From: Pseudomonas sp. URMO17WK12:I2
GTDB taxonomy: Bacteria > Pseudomonadota > Gammaproteobacteria > Pseudomonadales > Pseudomonadaceae
Direction: 5' to 3'
DNA length: 64,000 nucleotides
Assembly (NCBI RefSeq): GCF_003253735.1
Contig: NZ_QKYW01000003.1
Coordinates: 496,001-560,000, forward strand
This document shows, piece after piece, positions 26,148 through 34,885 of this stretch. How positions within the stretch are numbered: position 1 is the first letter of the stretch; every line of letters starts with the position of its first letter. The position numbers were made by a program, and so were the translations under genes. The notes under the pieces were generated by a model. That model saw only the letters and a program-made list of their open reading frames with translations. It was not told the origin of the DNA and did not search any database.

Positions 26148-27089
26148 CTACGCGCGCCCGTCCTCGGCAGGCTCCAGCGATGGAAAGTCGCCGAGCAGCT
26201 CTGTCAGGGTTTCCCGAAGCCATCGATTGGCCGGGTCATGATGAAAGCGGGTATGCCAATGCAGATGGATGTCGTAGCCCGTGATAGTCCAGGGCAGCGG
26301 CACAAGTCGAACTCGGGCGATTTCAGCGAAGCGGCGCCCAACTGCCAGGGGCACCGTGGCGATCATGTCCGACTCGGCCACTAGAAAGGGGACGCCCATG
26401 AACCGCGGCAGGCTGAACCTTATTCGGCGGGTGACGCCACGCAGCGCCAGCTCACGGTCGAGAATCCCCATCCCCCGGCCATCGGCCTGCACGGCGACAT
26501 GCTCGGCCGCCTGATACTGCTGCGCAGTCAAGCGTTCGCCGATATGGGGATGATCTTCACGAACGATGCAGACAAAGGTGTGGCTGTACAGGGCACGGTT
26601 GCGGATCGAAGAGTTGACCAGGCGCGGGAAGTAGCCGATGGCGGCGTCCACGTCACCGGCATCCAGCCCCTCTTCCAGTTGCTCGGGGGACAGCGCCAGC
26701 GTGCGGATACGCAGCCGCGGGGCGCGCTCGTCCAGCACCCGCATCAACTTGGGCAGGAAAACCATCTCGCCGATATCGGACATGCACAGCACCAGCTGCC
26801 GCTCCGAGTGTTCGGCGACGAATCCCGATGATGGCAGCACCTCGTTGCTAACCAATTCGAGAATGCGCTGCACCGGTTCGGCAATCTGCAAAGCCCTGGC
26901 AGTGGGCTGCATGCCCCGTGAGGTTCTCACGAACAGCGGGTCATTGAACAAGGTGCGCAGCTTGGACAGTGCGAAGCTCATGGCCGGCTGGCTAAGCCCC
27001 ATCAGATCACCTGCCTGGGTCACGCTCTGCTTGCGGCGCAGCGCATCGAAGACCTTCAGCAGATTGAGATCGACATCCCTGATATCCAT
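26148..27089 (-). CDS. LysR-family regulator of the IlvD/AcnX cluster
   Basis: The 313-residue regulator starts MDIRDVDLNLLKVFDALRRK and has the LysR HTH QAGDLMGLSQPAMSFALSKLRTLF with FVRTSRGMQPTARA after it. The effector domain (about 90-300) includes AAIGYFPRLVNSSIRNRALY and RYR-type NodD-group features. An upstream in-frame ATG is rejected because the MDIRD start is canonical. It diverges from the dehydratase operon, and a perfect inverted repeat lies between the two, so it is the probable controller of the pathway. The inducer is unknown. Confidence 0.92.
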   Translation of the reverse strand: MDIRDVDLNLLKVFDALRRKQSVTQAGDLMGLSQPAMSFALSKLRTLFNDPLFVRTSRGMQPTARALQIAEPVQRILELVSNEVLPSSGFVAEHSERQLVLCMSDIGEMVFLPKLMRVLDERAPRLRIRTLALSPEQLEEGLDAGDVDAAIGYFPRLVNSSIRNRALYSHTFVCIVREDHPHIGERLTAQQYQAAEHVAVQADGRGMGILDRELALRGVTRRIRFSLPRFMGVPFLVAESDMIATVPLAVGRRFAEIARVRLVPLPWTITGYDIHLHWHTRFHHDPANRWLRETLTELLGDFPSLEPAEDGRA

Positions 27090-27129
27090 ATTTTGGATTT
27101 CACATATAAGAAAAATTAGGTTTTCGGAT

Positions 27130-27147
27130 TCTAGGCGCCATCCTAGA
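27130..27147. promoter_or_regulatory. Candidate LysR operator between 26148-27089 and the dehydratase gene
   Basis: TCTAGG and CCTAGA form a perfect inverted repeat with a six-base spacer (CGCCAT). It sits in the 121-base divergent region, 41 bases beyond the LysR start codon. It is the strongest dyad there. Confidence 0.5.
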
Positions 27148-27210
27148 CTCGCCACAAGACATCCGTGGAGACACGGCCTGGCTGTAAAAATAACAACAAC
27201 GGAGCACACG

Positions 27211-28923
27211 ATGCCCAAGAAGCTGCGAAGCAATTTCCCCCATGGCTCTTACCTGTGGGCCGTGCGCGCCGCCCAGTGGCAAGCATTGGGGATCGACGAA
27301 AGCGAGCTGGAAAAACCCAAGATCGCCATCGTCAATTCCTCGTCCAACCTGGCCATCTGCTTCAGTCATCTGGATGGCATCGCCGCCGAGCTCAAGCAAT
27401 CGATCCGAGATGCCGGCGCCCTGCCCTTCGAGATCCGTACCGCTGCTCCGAGCGACTTCATCACCGGCGCGGGTGCCGGCGGGGCCTATATGCTGGCCGC
27501 CCGCGACCTGATCACCAACGACATCGAGGTGGCGGTCGAAGGCGCCCAGCTCGATGGCATGATCTGCCTGGCCTCGTGCGACAAGACGGTACCCGGCCAG
27601 CTGATGGCCGCCGCGCGCCTGAACATCCCGACGCTGGTGGTGGCCTGCGGCTACCAGCCAAGCGGCGAATACAACGGCCGGCACGTGGATATCGAAGACG
27701 TGTTCATCGGCTCCATGCATGCGCTCACCGGCAAGCTGCCGGTGGACGAGCTGGTGGGCATGGCGCGCAATGCCATCAAGGGCCCGGGCGTCTGTTCGGG
27801 CATGGGCACGGCCAACTCCATGCACCTGGTCTGCGAGGCCTTGGGCATGGCCCTGCCGGGCAGTTCGCCCATCGCCGCCAACAGCTCGCAGATGTTCGAC
27901 TTCGTGCGCCAGGCCGGGCAGCGCATCGTCGCCATGATCGAAGAAGACCTCAAGCCACGGGACATCCTCAGCCCCGGCGCCTTTGCAAATGCGGTGAGCG
28001 TGGTGCTCGCCGCCGGTGGCTCGGTGAACTGCATCAAGCACATGCAGGCCGTGGCCGCCGAAGGCGGCATCGACGTCGATGTCTACGGCCTGTTTCGCGA
28101 GCTGGGCAATCGCATACCGGTACTGGTGGGCGTGCGGCCCATGGGCGAGCACAGCATCGAGCAGATGGAGGCCGCGGGTGGCGGCCGCGCCCTGCTAAAG
28201 CGCCTGGAGCCGCTGTTGCACGGTGACGCCCTGACCGTTACCGGCAAGACCCTCGCCGACAATCTGCAGGGGGTGGTGGTGGCCGATGAGCAGGTGATCC
28301 GGCCGCTGCAGCGACCCTTCGCCACCCAGCCGGCGATCGTCATGCTGCGTGGCAACATCGCGCCCCAGGCGGGGATCGTCAAATACGGCATAGACCCGAG
28401 CAAGATGCGCCGTTTCAGCGGGCCGGCAATCTGCTTCGAACGCTCGGCCGATGCCATCGCCGCGTTGCAGGATGGGCGGATCAAGCCCGGCCATGTGGTG
28501 GTGATGCGCGGCGCCGGTGTGCGTGGCGGCCCGGCCATGGGCGGCGGCGCGTCTCGGGTGGTGTTCGCCATCGATGGTGCGGGCCTCGGAGACAAGGTGG
28601 CGATGCTCACCGACGGCCACCTTTCCGGCCTGGTGTGCAAGGGCCTGGTGGTGGCGGAAGTGGCGCCGGAGGCCGCCGTCGGTGGCCCGCTGGCACTGCT
28701 GGTCGACGGCGACATCATCGACATCGACCTGGACCACCATCGCCTCGACGCACGTATCTCCTCCGCCGAGCTTCAGGCCCGCGCCAGGCGCTGGCGGCCC
28801 CAACCGGCCCAGTTCGGCGGCGGTTGGCTGGATATCTACCGGGATGCGGTCAAGGGCATGGAGCACGGCGCCGTGCTGATCAAGCCGCTGGATATCAGCG
28901 ACGAGCAGGAGGCTGGCCGATGA
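27211..28923 (+). CDS. IlvD/Edd-family dehydratase
   Basis: The 570-residue product has the three cysteines of the [2Fe-2S] dihydroxyacid/sugar-acid dehydratases at matching positions: Cys50 (LAICFSH), Cys123 (LASCDKTVPG) and Cys195 (GPGVCSGMG). Lys125 follows in the DK pair that is carbamylated in DHAD. Members dehydrate 2,3-dihydroxy carboxylic acids such as dihydroxyisovalerate, 6-phosphogluconate or aldonates to 2-keto-3-deoxy acids. It is the first gene of the operon and overlaps the AcnX large subunit by four bases. The N-terminal start at 27211 fits; the frame is open upstream only by chance. A sugar acid or other polyhydroxy acid is the probable substrate, and a branched-chain role is unlikely in this context. 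Confidence 0.9.
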   Translation: MPKKLRSNFPHGSYLWAVRAAQWQALGIDESELEKPKIAIVNSSSNLAICFSHLDGIAAELKQSIRDAGALPFEIRTAAPSDFITGAGAGGAYMLAARDLITNDIEVAVEGAQLDGMICLASCDKTVPGQLMAAARLNIPTLVVACGYQPSGEYNGRHVDIEDVFIGSMHALTGKLPVDELVGMARNAIKGPGVCSGMGTANSMHLVCEALGMALPGSSPIAANSSQMFDFVRQAGQRIVAMIEEDLKPRDILSPGAFANAVSVVLAAGGSVNCIKHMQAVAAEGGIDVDVYGLFRELGNRIPVLVGVRPMGEHSIEQMEAAGGGRALLKRLEPLLHGDALTVTGKTLADNLQGVVVADEQVIRPLQRPFATQPAIVMLRGNIAPQAGIVKYGIDPSKMRRFSGPAICFERSADAIAALQDGRIKPGHVVVMRGAGVRGGPAMGGGASRVVFAIDGAGLGDKVAMLTDGHLSGLVCKGLVVAEVAPEAAVGGPLALLVDGDIIDIDLDHHRLDARISSAELQARARRWRPQPAQFGGGWLDIYRDAVKGMEHGAVLIKPLDISDEQEAGR

Positions 28924-30203
28924 AACTGCGCGACGATGAAAAGGCCATGCTCGAAGGTGCCCAGGGCCCGGCAGTGAGCAAGGCCATGGATTTGCTGGTG
29001 CGCTATGGCGAGGCCCTGGGGGCGGAGTGCCTGATCGATACCAACAACGTTGCCGGCACCATCGGCGCCACCACCCCTTTCCTGCGCCAGTACGGCGACC
29101 GTAACGGCGGCATGGATGCCGTGTTCAGCGAGTTCAACCTGGACAGCGCCGAGGTCGTACCGATCCCCAGGGTCAAGGTGTTCAGCAGCCATCTGCAACA
29201 GGGCATCGACCCCAAACACGCCGCACGCCAAGGGGTGAGCGAGGACGTGGTACGCATCTACGAGCGGGGGCAAACCTACAGCAGCGGCCTGGGTGTACAG
29301 CCGCTCAACACCTGCACGCCCTATCAGGTCGGCAACGTGCCGGTCAAAGGCGAGCATTGCGCCTGGATGGAATCCTCAGCGGTGATCTACATCAATTCGG
29401 TACTGGGCGCGCGCACCAATGCCGAGGGCCGGGAAAGCACCGGGGCTGCGATGCTCACCGGCAAGATCCCCTATTGGGGCCTGCATATCGATGACAACCG
29501 CCGCGGCACTCATCTGATTCAGCTGGACATCGATGTCAGCAGCACGGCGGACTGGGGGCTGCTCGGCTACTGGATGGGCGAGCAGGTACAGGATCGCATC
29601 CCGGTGATTGAAGGCTTGAGGCACCAGCCCAATCTGGCCCGCCTCAAGCACTTTGGCGCGGCTGCCGCCTCCAGCGGCGGCGTGGAGATGTACCACCTGG
29701 TCGGCGTGACCCCCGAAGCGCGCACCCGTGAGGAAGCGTTCGGGGAGCGCGAGATCGAGTCGGTGATGCGCTTCGGTGAGGCCGAGCGCCGCTGGGCTTA
29801 CGAGCAGGTCAATATCACCGCGCGGGACGCCCAGGTGGACTTCGTCATGCTCGGCTGCCCGCACTACAGCCTGGAGCAGATCTGGGAAGTCTGTCAGTTG
29901 CTCGAGGGTCAGCGCCTGAGCGCCAATACCGAGCTGTGGATATTCACCGCCGCCTCCATCAAACAGCTCGCTGATCAGGCCGGTTACACGCGCATCATCG
30001 AGGCGGCCGGCGGTCACCTGATGACCGATACCTGTTCGGCCATCGGCAGGGTGATTCCCAAGGGTACCCAGGTGGCCGCGGTAGATTCGGCGAAACAGGC
30101 CCATTACCTGCCCGCCATCATGGGCATCCAAACCTGGTTCGGCACCACTGCCGATTGCGTCCAGGCAGCCGTCGAGGGACGCTGGACAGGAGCACTGAAA
30201 TGA
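28920..30203 (+). CDS. AcnX-type hydro-lyase, large (catalytic) subunit (DUF521)
   Basis: The 427-residue product carries the AcnX landmarks DTNNVAGTIGATTPF (near residue 40), LNTCTPYQVG (Cys132), LGCPHYSLEQI (Cys313) and MTDTCSAIG (Cys372), the cysteines associated with an iron-sulfur cluster in the family. Bacterial AcnX enzymes with separate subunits include cis-3-hydroxy-L-proline dehydratase; archaeal ones are mevalonate-5-phosphate dehydratases. The ATG overlaps the upstream stop (ATGA). Its partner is 30200-30670. No proline-related gene is nearby, so the substrate may be a different 3-hydroxy acid. Confidence 0.9.
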   Translation: MKLRDDEKAMLEGAQGPAVSKAMDLLVRYGEALGAECLIDTNNVAGTIGATTPFLRQYGDRNGGMDAVFSEFNLDSAEVVPIPRVKVFSSHLQQGIDPKHAARQGVSEDVVRIYERGQTYSSGLGVQPLNTCTPYQVGNVPVKGEHCAWMESSAVIYINSVLGARTNAEGRESTGAAMLTGKIPYWGLHIDDNRRGTHLIQLDIDVSSTADWGLLGYWMGEQVQDRIPVIEGLRHQPNLARLKHFGAAAASSGGVEMYHLVGVTPEARTREEAFGEREIESVMRFGEAERRWAYEQVNITARDAQVDFVMLGCPHYSLEQIWEVCQLLEGQRLSANTELWIFTAASIKQLADQAGYTRIIEAAGGHLMTDTCSAIGRVIPKGTQVAAVDSAKQAHYLPAIMGIQTWFGTTADCVQAAVEGRWTGALK

Positions 30204-30670
30204 CCGACTCGTTCACGCTCAAAGGCCGCAAGGTCGTCGGTGGCGTCTTCGAAGGCGAAGCACTGGTGACACGTGACCGTATTTCCGGCTGGGGCGGTAT
30301 CGACCCGCGCAGTGGCACGGTGATCGAGACCCGCCACGAACTCAAGGGCATCAGTTTCGCCGGCAAGGTGCTGGTGTTTCCAGGGGCCAAGGGCTCGTCG
30401 GGCTGGTCGTCGCAGTTTCATATCGCCCGCCTCGCCGGGGTGGCGCCAGGCGCCATGCTGTTCAACGAGATGACCGCGAAGATGGCCCTCGGCGCCGTGG
30501 TGGTCCATGCACCGGCCCTGACCGAGTTCGACGATGACCCGCTATGGCGCATCCGCACCGGCGACTGGGTACGGGTAGACGCCGACGCCGGCACCGTCGA
30601 GGTCACCCCGCGGCACCTCGCCACCCGACAAGCAAACCGGGCATCACCAGGCCCCGGCGCGGAGCCCTGA
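30200..30670 (+). CDS. AcnX-type hydro-lyase, small (swivel) subunit (DUF126)
   Basis: This 156-residue protein includes GRKVVGGVFEGEALV, the segment VLVFPGAKGSSGWS with its conserved Ser-rich loop, and MALGAVVVHAPALTEF. Those are the features of the DUF126 swivel domain that closes over the AcnX active site. It overlaps the large-subunit gene by four bases (ATGA), so the subunits should be made in equal amounts. The tail (after about 140) is Arg/Pro-rich and beyond the normal domain. Confidence 0.9.
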   Translation: MTDSFTLKGRKVVGGVFEGEALVTRDRISGWGGIDPRSGTVIETRHELKGISFAGKVLVFPGAKGSSGWSSQFHIARLAGVAPGAMLFNEMTAKMALGAVVVHAPALTEFDDDPLWRIRTGDWVRVDADAGTVEVTPRHLATRQANRASPGPGAEP

Positions 30671-30763
30671 CGGCTCCAGCGCCACCCTCATCGCCGTTTT
30701 TTTCACCTGCATGATCCAGGTGGCGGGTTCGGCTGCTCTTTTTTCACTGCAAGGTAGGTATTC

Positions 30764-32041
30764 ATGGCTCATATCATTCGTACGGTTCGTCGTGACCATG
30801 CTCCCCAGGCACAACGCCTGAAGGCCGACGTCTGTATCGCAGGTGCGGGGATTTCCGGGGTGTCCGCGGCGCTCGAGGCGGCACGCCTGGGCAAACGCGT
30901 GGTGCTGTTCGACGCCCTGCCCATGCTCGGTGGCCAGGCGGTCGGATCGATCATCGGCACCTTCTGCGGGCTGTTTTCCAACGGCCCGAATCGTCGCCAG
31001 CTGACCCACGGCATCGCCGATGGCATCCTGCGCGACCTGGGCGCCAGTGGCGATCTGCACCACAAGGTCGGCCCGCTCACCACCGTCGTTTACTACGACG
31101 AGGTGGCGCTGGGGCGCTGGATCGGCCAGCAGATCCTCGACGCCGGCATCACCGTGGTCCTCGGCGCAGTACTGCGCGAGGTGGTACGCGAGGGCAATCG
31201 CGTCGCCCAGGTACAGCTGGCCACGCGCTACGGTGATGTCCACGTGGATGCCGACGGCTTCGTCGATGCCAGCGGCGATGCCGCCCTGACCTGGAATGCA
31301 GGCTTCGCCTGTCGCGAGCCCGACACGCCGATATACGGCACGCAGATGTTCGTCATGGAGCATATCGACGAGACCCATCTACCCAGCCGCGAGGCATTCA
31401 CCGAGCGGGTCAAGGCACGCGCCAGGAGCTATGGCATCGAGCGTGACGACGGCCTGTTCTTCCAGTTTCCCGGGCGTGGCACGGCCGCCTTCAACATGAC
31501 CCATATCGAAACGCCACTGGATCCGGTCGCCGCCTCCCACGTGGCCATCGAGGGGCGCCAGCAGGTGGACAAGGTGATTGCCTTCCTCAAAGCCGAGTAC
31601 CCCGAGGTCTACGGCGAGGCCCGGGTTCGTGCCTATGCCCTGCCGGGCATCCGCCAGACCCGCTGGATCGTCGGCCAGCATCATCTGACTACCGATGAGG
31701 TGCGGGCCGCCACCCGCTTCCCTGACGCGGTTGCGCTGACGTCCTGGCCGGTGGAGCTGCATGGTGACGCGAAGGGCTACCAGTGGGAGCCCTTCGGCGA
31801 TGATCATGTGCACAGCGTGCCACTGCGCAGCCTGCTGCCGGAAGGCAGCGAAAACCTGGTGGTGGCCGGGCGCTGCGTAGACGCCGATGCCGCGGCGCTG
31901 TCGAGCATACGGGTCATGGGGCCCTGTATCGCCATGGGCGCCGCTGCCGCGCACGCCCTCGATCTGGCCGGCCCGCTGGGCAAGGTCAGCGCGGTGCCCG
32001 CGGCGGCCTTGCAGGAGCGCCTCAGTTTCAACTTGCAGTAG
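30764..32041 (+). CDS. FAD-dependent oxidoreductase (FAD_oxidored family)
   Basis: A 425-residue flavoprotein with the dinucleotide motif GAGISG (27-32) near the N-terminus followed by LFDALPMLGGQAVGS, and a C-terminal FAD motif ENLVVAGRCVDADAAALSSI. It belongs to the PF12831-type FAD_oxidored group, whose members are poorly characterised; some oxidise or dehydrogenate hydroxy or amino acids. It follows the AcnX pair by about 90 bases with a ribosome binding site (AAGGTAGG). In the proposed pathway it could oxidise the product of one of the dehydratases. The reaction is not predictable. Confidence 0.85.
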   Translation: MAHIIRTVRRDHAPQAQRLKADVCIAGAGISGVSAALEAARLGKRVVLFDALPMLGGQAVGSIIGTFCGLFSNGPNRRQLTHGIADGILRDLGASGDLHHKVGPLTTVVYYDEVALGRWIGQQILDAGITVVLGAVLREVVREGNRVAQVQLATRYGDVHVDADGFVDASGDAALTWNAGFACREPDTPIYGTQMFVMEHIDETHLPSREAFTERVKARARSYGIERDDGLFFQFPGRGTAAFNMTHIETPLDPVAASHVAIEGRQQVDKVIAFLKAEYPEVYGEARVRAYALPGIRQTRWIVGQHHLTTDEVRAATRFPDAVALTSWPVELHGDAKGYQWEPFGDDHVHSVPLRSLLPEGSENLVVAGRCVDADAAALSSIRVMGPCIAMGAAAAHALDLAGPLGKVSAVPAAALQERLSFNLQ

Positions 32042-32050
32042 CGGCTGGTC

Positions 32051-32070
32051 GCCCCGTGCTGGCGCGGGGC
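32051..32070 (+). promoter_or_regulatory. Intercistronic stem-loop after the FAD oxidoreductase gene
   Basis: GCCCCG and CGGGGC form a stem across an eight-base loop, just downstream of the stop. A CTTAAAAC stretch follows but is a poor U-tract. It may attenuate or stabilise mRNA between enzyme and transporter genes. Similar stems follow the next two genes. Confidence 0.4.
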
Positions 32071-32109
32071 CTTAAAACATAAAGAATCGCAGCGCTGTGG
32101 AGAATAACA

Positions 32110-33474
32110 ATGTCACAACCACGCACAATCGATGTTGCCGCCCTTATCGAGGGTCGCAAGCTGACGCGCTTCAACTACCTGGTGGTCGCCGTGTCGGTGC
32201 TGATCACCTTTCTGGACGGCTTCGATCTTCTGGTGCTGTCGCATACTGCCTCGTACATCGCCGACGAAGTCGGTCTGAACAAGATCCAGCTGGGTGAGAT
32301 CTTCTCGGTAGGCCTGTTCGGCATGATGCTCGGTGGGTTCTTCTTCGGTTATCTGGGGGACCGCATCGGCCGCCGTCCCACCATCATCTTCTCGACCGTT
32401 TCCTTTGGCGTGCTGACCCTGCTGTTCGCCCTGGCCAACAGCTACGAGTCGCTGATGGTGCTGCGCTTCTGCAATGGCTTCGCCCTGGGCGCGATGCTGC
32501 CGCTGTGCTGGGCATTGAACATCGAGTTCGTCCCCAAACGCTATCGCTCCACGGTGGTCACCATCATCATGGTCGGCTTCAGCCTTGGCAGCGCAATGGC
32601 CGGGCCGATCACCGTCTGGTTGGCCCCGCACATCGGCTGGCAGGGGGTGTTCGTCTTCGGCGGCATTCTGACCCTGCTTGCCAGTTCCCTGCTGCTCTTC
32701 ACCCTGCCCGAGTCGGTGCGCTTCCTGACCACCAAGCAGCGCGAGCCGGAGAAAATCGCGCGGATACTCAAGCGACTCGATCCTGGCGTCGACGTGCGCG
32801 CCGATGACCGCTTCGTGCTGCTCGACGAGATCGACGTGGGCACCCAGAACTTTCGCGTGAGCCAACTGTTCCTCGGCAAGCTGAAGTGGATCACGCCGAT
32901 GATCTGGATCGGTTACTCGGCCAGCTCGATGGCCATGTACTTCCTCGCCTCCTGGAGCCCGCTGGTCTACACCTACGCCGGCTTCGACCGGGCGACCGCC
33001 TCCTGGGTCAGTTCGATCGCCTCCTTCACCGGCGCCATGGCCGGCCTGGCGATGATGCGTTTCGTGGATACCCGTGGCCCCTACGCCGTGATGATCTACC
33101 CGCTGCTGGCCCTTCCCTTCCTGCTGATCCTCGGTATCACCGGCATGCAGGGCAGCGCGTTCCTGATCCTCAGCATGGTCGGTGCCGTGTTCGTCAAGGG
33201 TAGCCATTACGGTATTCTCAGCATCGCCGGCATCTTCTATCCCAGTGCCATCCGTGCGAACGGTGCGGGCTGGGCCACCTCGATCGCCAAGATCGGCTCG
33301 ATCCTCGGTCCCTTGCTGGGCGCCTATGTACTCAACAGCGGCCTGCCGGTGGTCAAGAGTTTCCTGATCCTGGCTATCTGTCCTGCTGTCCTGGCGCTGT
33401 GCGCGTTCATCGTCGGACGTATCGTCGACAAGGAACCGCCGGTACAGCCGCTCTCGGCAGCATCGCAAACCTGA
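32110..33474 (+). CDS. MFS transporter, aromatic-acid:H+ symporter (AAHS) type, copy 1
   Basis: This 454-residue, 12-helix MFS protein starts MSQPRTIDVAALIEGRK and contains FLDGFDLLVLSHTAS in TM1, GYLGDRIGRRPTI (the conserved loop 2-3 motif) and FVPKRYRSTVVTIIMVGFSLG. Asp and Arg residues in GFDLL and the DRIGRR loop are those of PcaK-type carriers. These import aromatic or other carboxylates with protons. The gene has GGAGAATAACA before the ATG, the same leader as copy 2. The paralogue at 34886-36232 is nearly identical in layout. Confidence 0.9.
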   Translation: MSQPRTIDVAALIEGRKLTRFNYLVVAVSVLITFLDGFDLLVLSHTASYIADEVGLNKIQLGEIFSVGLFGMMLGGFFFGYLGDRIGRRPTIIFSTVSFGVLTLLFALANSYESLMVLRFCNGFALGAMLPLCWALNIEFVPKRYRSTVVTIIMVGFSLGSAMAGPITVWLAPHIGWQGVFVFGGILTLLASSLLLFTLPESVRFLTTKQREPEKIARILKRLDPGVDVRADDRFVLLDEIDVGTQNFRVSQLFLGKLKWITPMIWIGYSASSMAMYFLASWSPLVYTYAGFDRATASWVSSIASFTGAMAGLAMMRFVDTRGPYAVMIYPLLALPFLLILGITGMQGSAFLILSMVGAVFVKGSHYGILSIAGIFYPSAIRANGAGWATSIAKIGSILGPLLGAYVLNSGLPVVKSFLILAICPAVLALCAFIVGRIVDKEPPVQPLSAASQT

Positions 33475-33487
33475 CTGCCGCCGGTAC

Positions 33488-33545
33488 CCCCGGCTCCCAA
33501 CCTGGCTCTCTCGTCGCGCCCCTATGGCGCGGCCGGGAGCGCTTA
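33488..33545 (+). promoter_or_regulatory. Intercistronic stem-loop after MFS copy 1
   Basis: GGCTCCC near 33490 and GGGAGC near 33535 enclose a second pairing (CGCGCC with GGCGCG), giving a bulged hairpin between the MFS stop and the porin ribosome binding site. No U-tract follows. Confidence 0.35.
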
Positions 33546-33586
33546 CGCCCGCGTTTTAGCCTCGCAGCTCCTGGAGACCAACAACA

Positions 33587-34834
33587 ATGATCAGGACCAT
33601 GATGACCTTGCGCCCTGCCCTAGCCCTCGGCGTCACCACTGTGCTGACCGTCGCGCTGCCTGCCAAGGCTGACTTCATCGAAGACAGCACCGCCAGCCTG
33701 ACGACCCGCAACTTCTACCTGAACCGAGACTTCCGACAAAGCGGTGCAGCCCAGGCGAAAGCCGAAGAATGGACGCAGGGCTTTATCGCGCAATTCAACT
33801 CGGGCTACAGCGAAGGGCGCCTGGGTTTCGGTGTCGATGCCCTGGCCGAGCTGGGTATCAAGCTCGACTCAGGGCGCGGCCGCCGCGGTACCGGCCTGCT
33901 GCCCTTCGGGCCGAGCAGCCAGGAGCCGGTAGACGATTACAGCGAGCTGGGGCTGACCGGCAAGATGCGCCTGTCGGCGACCGAATTGCGCCTCGGTACC
34001 CAGATGCCGATATTGCCGCTGGCCTACTACAGCGATACGCGCCTGCTGCCATCGACCTTTACCGGCGCCATCCTGACGTCCAACGAGATCGACAAACTGA
34101 CCTTCACGGCTGGCCGCCTGACACACGCCAACGGCCGTGACTCTTCGGGAAACGATGATATCGGCTATGCAGGTCAGAGCAGCTCGCACCTGGACATGTT
34201 CGGTGGCGACTACCAGGTCAACCGGGACCTGACGCTGCGCTACCACCATGGCGAACTCGAGGACATCTATCGCCAGCAGTTCGCAGGTGTCGTCCACACC
34301 TGGCCACTCAGCGACCAGGTAAGCCTGAAAACCGATCTTCGCTACTTCGACAGTCGCGACATCGGCGCCGGCAAGGCCGGCAACATCGATAACCGCAACG
34401 TCAACGGCATGTTCACCCTGAGTGCCGGATTTCACCGTTTTGCCGCCGCTTTCCAGCACCTGTCTGGCGACAGTGCGTTCCCGGTAATCGATACCGGCAC
34501 GCCCTACGTAGTGAATCTGGTGACGTTCAACCCCTTCACCAAAGTCAACGAAAAATCCTGGCAGCTGCGCTACGAATATGACTTCGCTGGCATGGGCATT
34601 CCCGGCCTGTCGTTCATGACCCGCTACGTTGCCGGCAGCGACATCCACAGCGGCGCGGTACGCAATGGCCGCGAGTGGGAGCGCGACACCGACATCGGCT
34701 ACATCGTGCAGAGCGGCCCATTGAAGGGCGTCAACGTGCGCTGGCGCAACGTCACCTTTCGCTCGGGCAACGGCCTGACCCAGGACCTCGACGAGAATCG
34801 CCTGATCGTCGGCTACACCCTGAAATTCTGGTGA
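33587..34834 (+). CDS. OprD-family outer-membrane porin
   Basis: The 415-residue protein has a signal peptide (MIRTMMTLRPALALGVTTVLTVALPAKA) then DFIEDSTASLTTRNFYLNRDF, the OprD N-terminus, and a beta-barrel pattern ending DENRLIVGYTLKFW with terminal aromatic residues. These are substrate-selective outer-membrane channels for small carboxylates or basic amino acids (OccD/OccK groups). It sits between two AAHS transporters, so it probably admits the same acid that they carry across the inner membrane. The ATG at 33587 has GGAG upstream; a second Met five codons on is possible. Confidence 0.92.
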   Translation: MIRTMMTLRPALALGVTTVLTVALPAKADFIEDSTASLTTRNFYLNRDFRQSGAAQAKAEEWTQGFIAQFNSGYSEGRLGFGVDALAELGIKLDSGRGRRGTGLLPFGPSSQEPVDDYSELGLTGKMRLSATELRLGTQMPILPLAYYSDTRLLPSTFTGAILTSNEIDKLTFTAGRLTHANGRDSSGNDDIGYAGQSSSHLDMFGGDYQVNRDLTLRYHHGELEDIYRQQFAGVVHTWPLSDQVSLKTDLRYFDSRDIGAGKAGNIDNRNVNGMFTLSAGFHRFAAAFQHLSGDSAFPVIDTGTPYVVNLVTFNPFTKVNEKSWQLRYEYDFAGMGIPGLSFMTRYVAGSDIHSGAVRNGREWERDTDIGYIVQSGPLKGVNVRWRNVTFRSGNGLTQDLDENRLIVGYTLKFW

Positions 34835-34844
34835 CTGCCAGCCT

Positions 34845-34864
34845 GGCCCTGCCTGCGCAGGGCC
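34845..34864 (+). promoter_or_regulatory. Intercistronic stem-loop after the porin gene
   Basis: GGCCCTGC and GCAGGGCC pair perfectly around a four-base loop, with GCGTCTGTGGAGAAC downstream leading to the second MFS start. No U-tract follows, so transcription probably continues. Confidence 0.45.
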
Positions 34865-34885
34865 GGGCGTCTGTGGAGAACAACA

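Noticed and set aside
26638..27210. An N-terminal extension of the IlvD-type dehydratase
   Set aside because: The extra residues lie opposite the LysR gene and across its promoter; the ATG at 27211 gives the family N-terminus and cysteine spacing.
32113..33468. A long minus-strand open frame opposite MFS copy 1
   Set aside because: Its product is extremely rich in Gln, Asp and His with no fold pattern, while the plus strand encodes a clear transporter.
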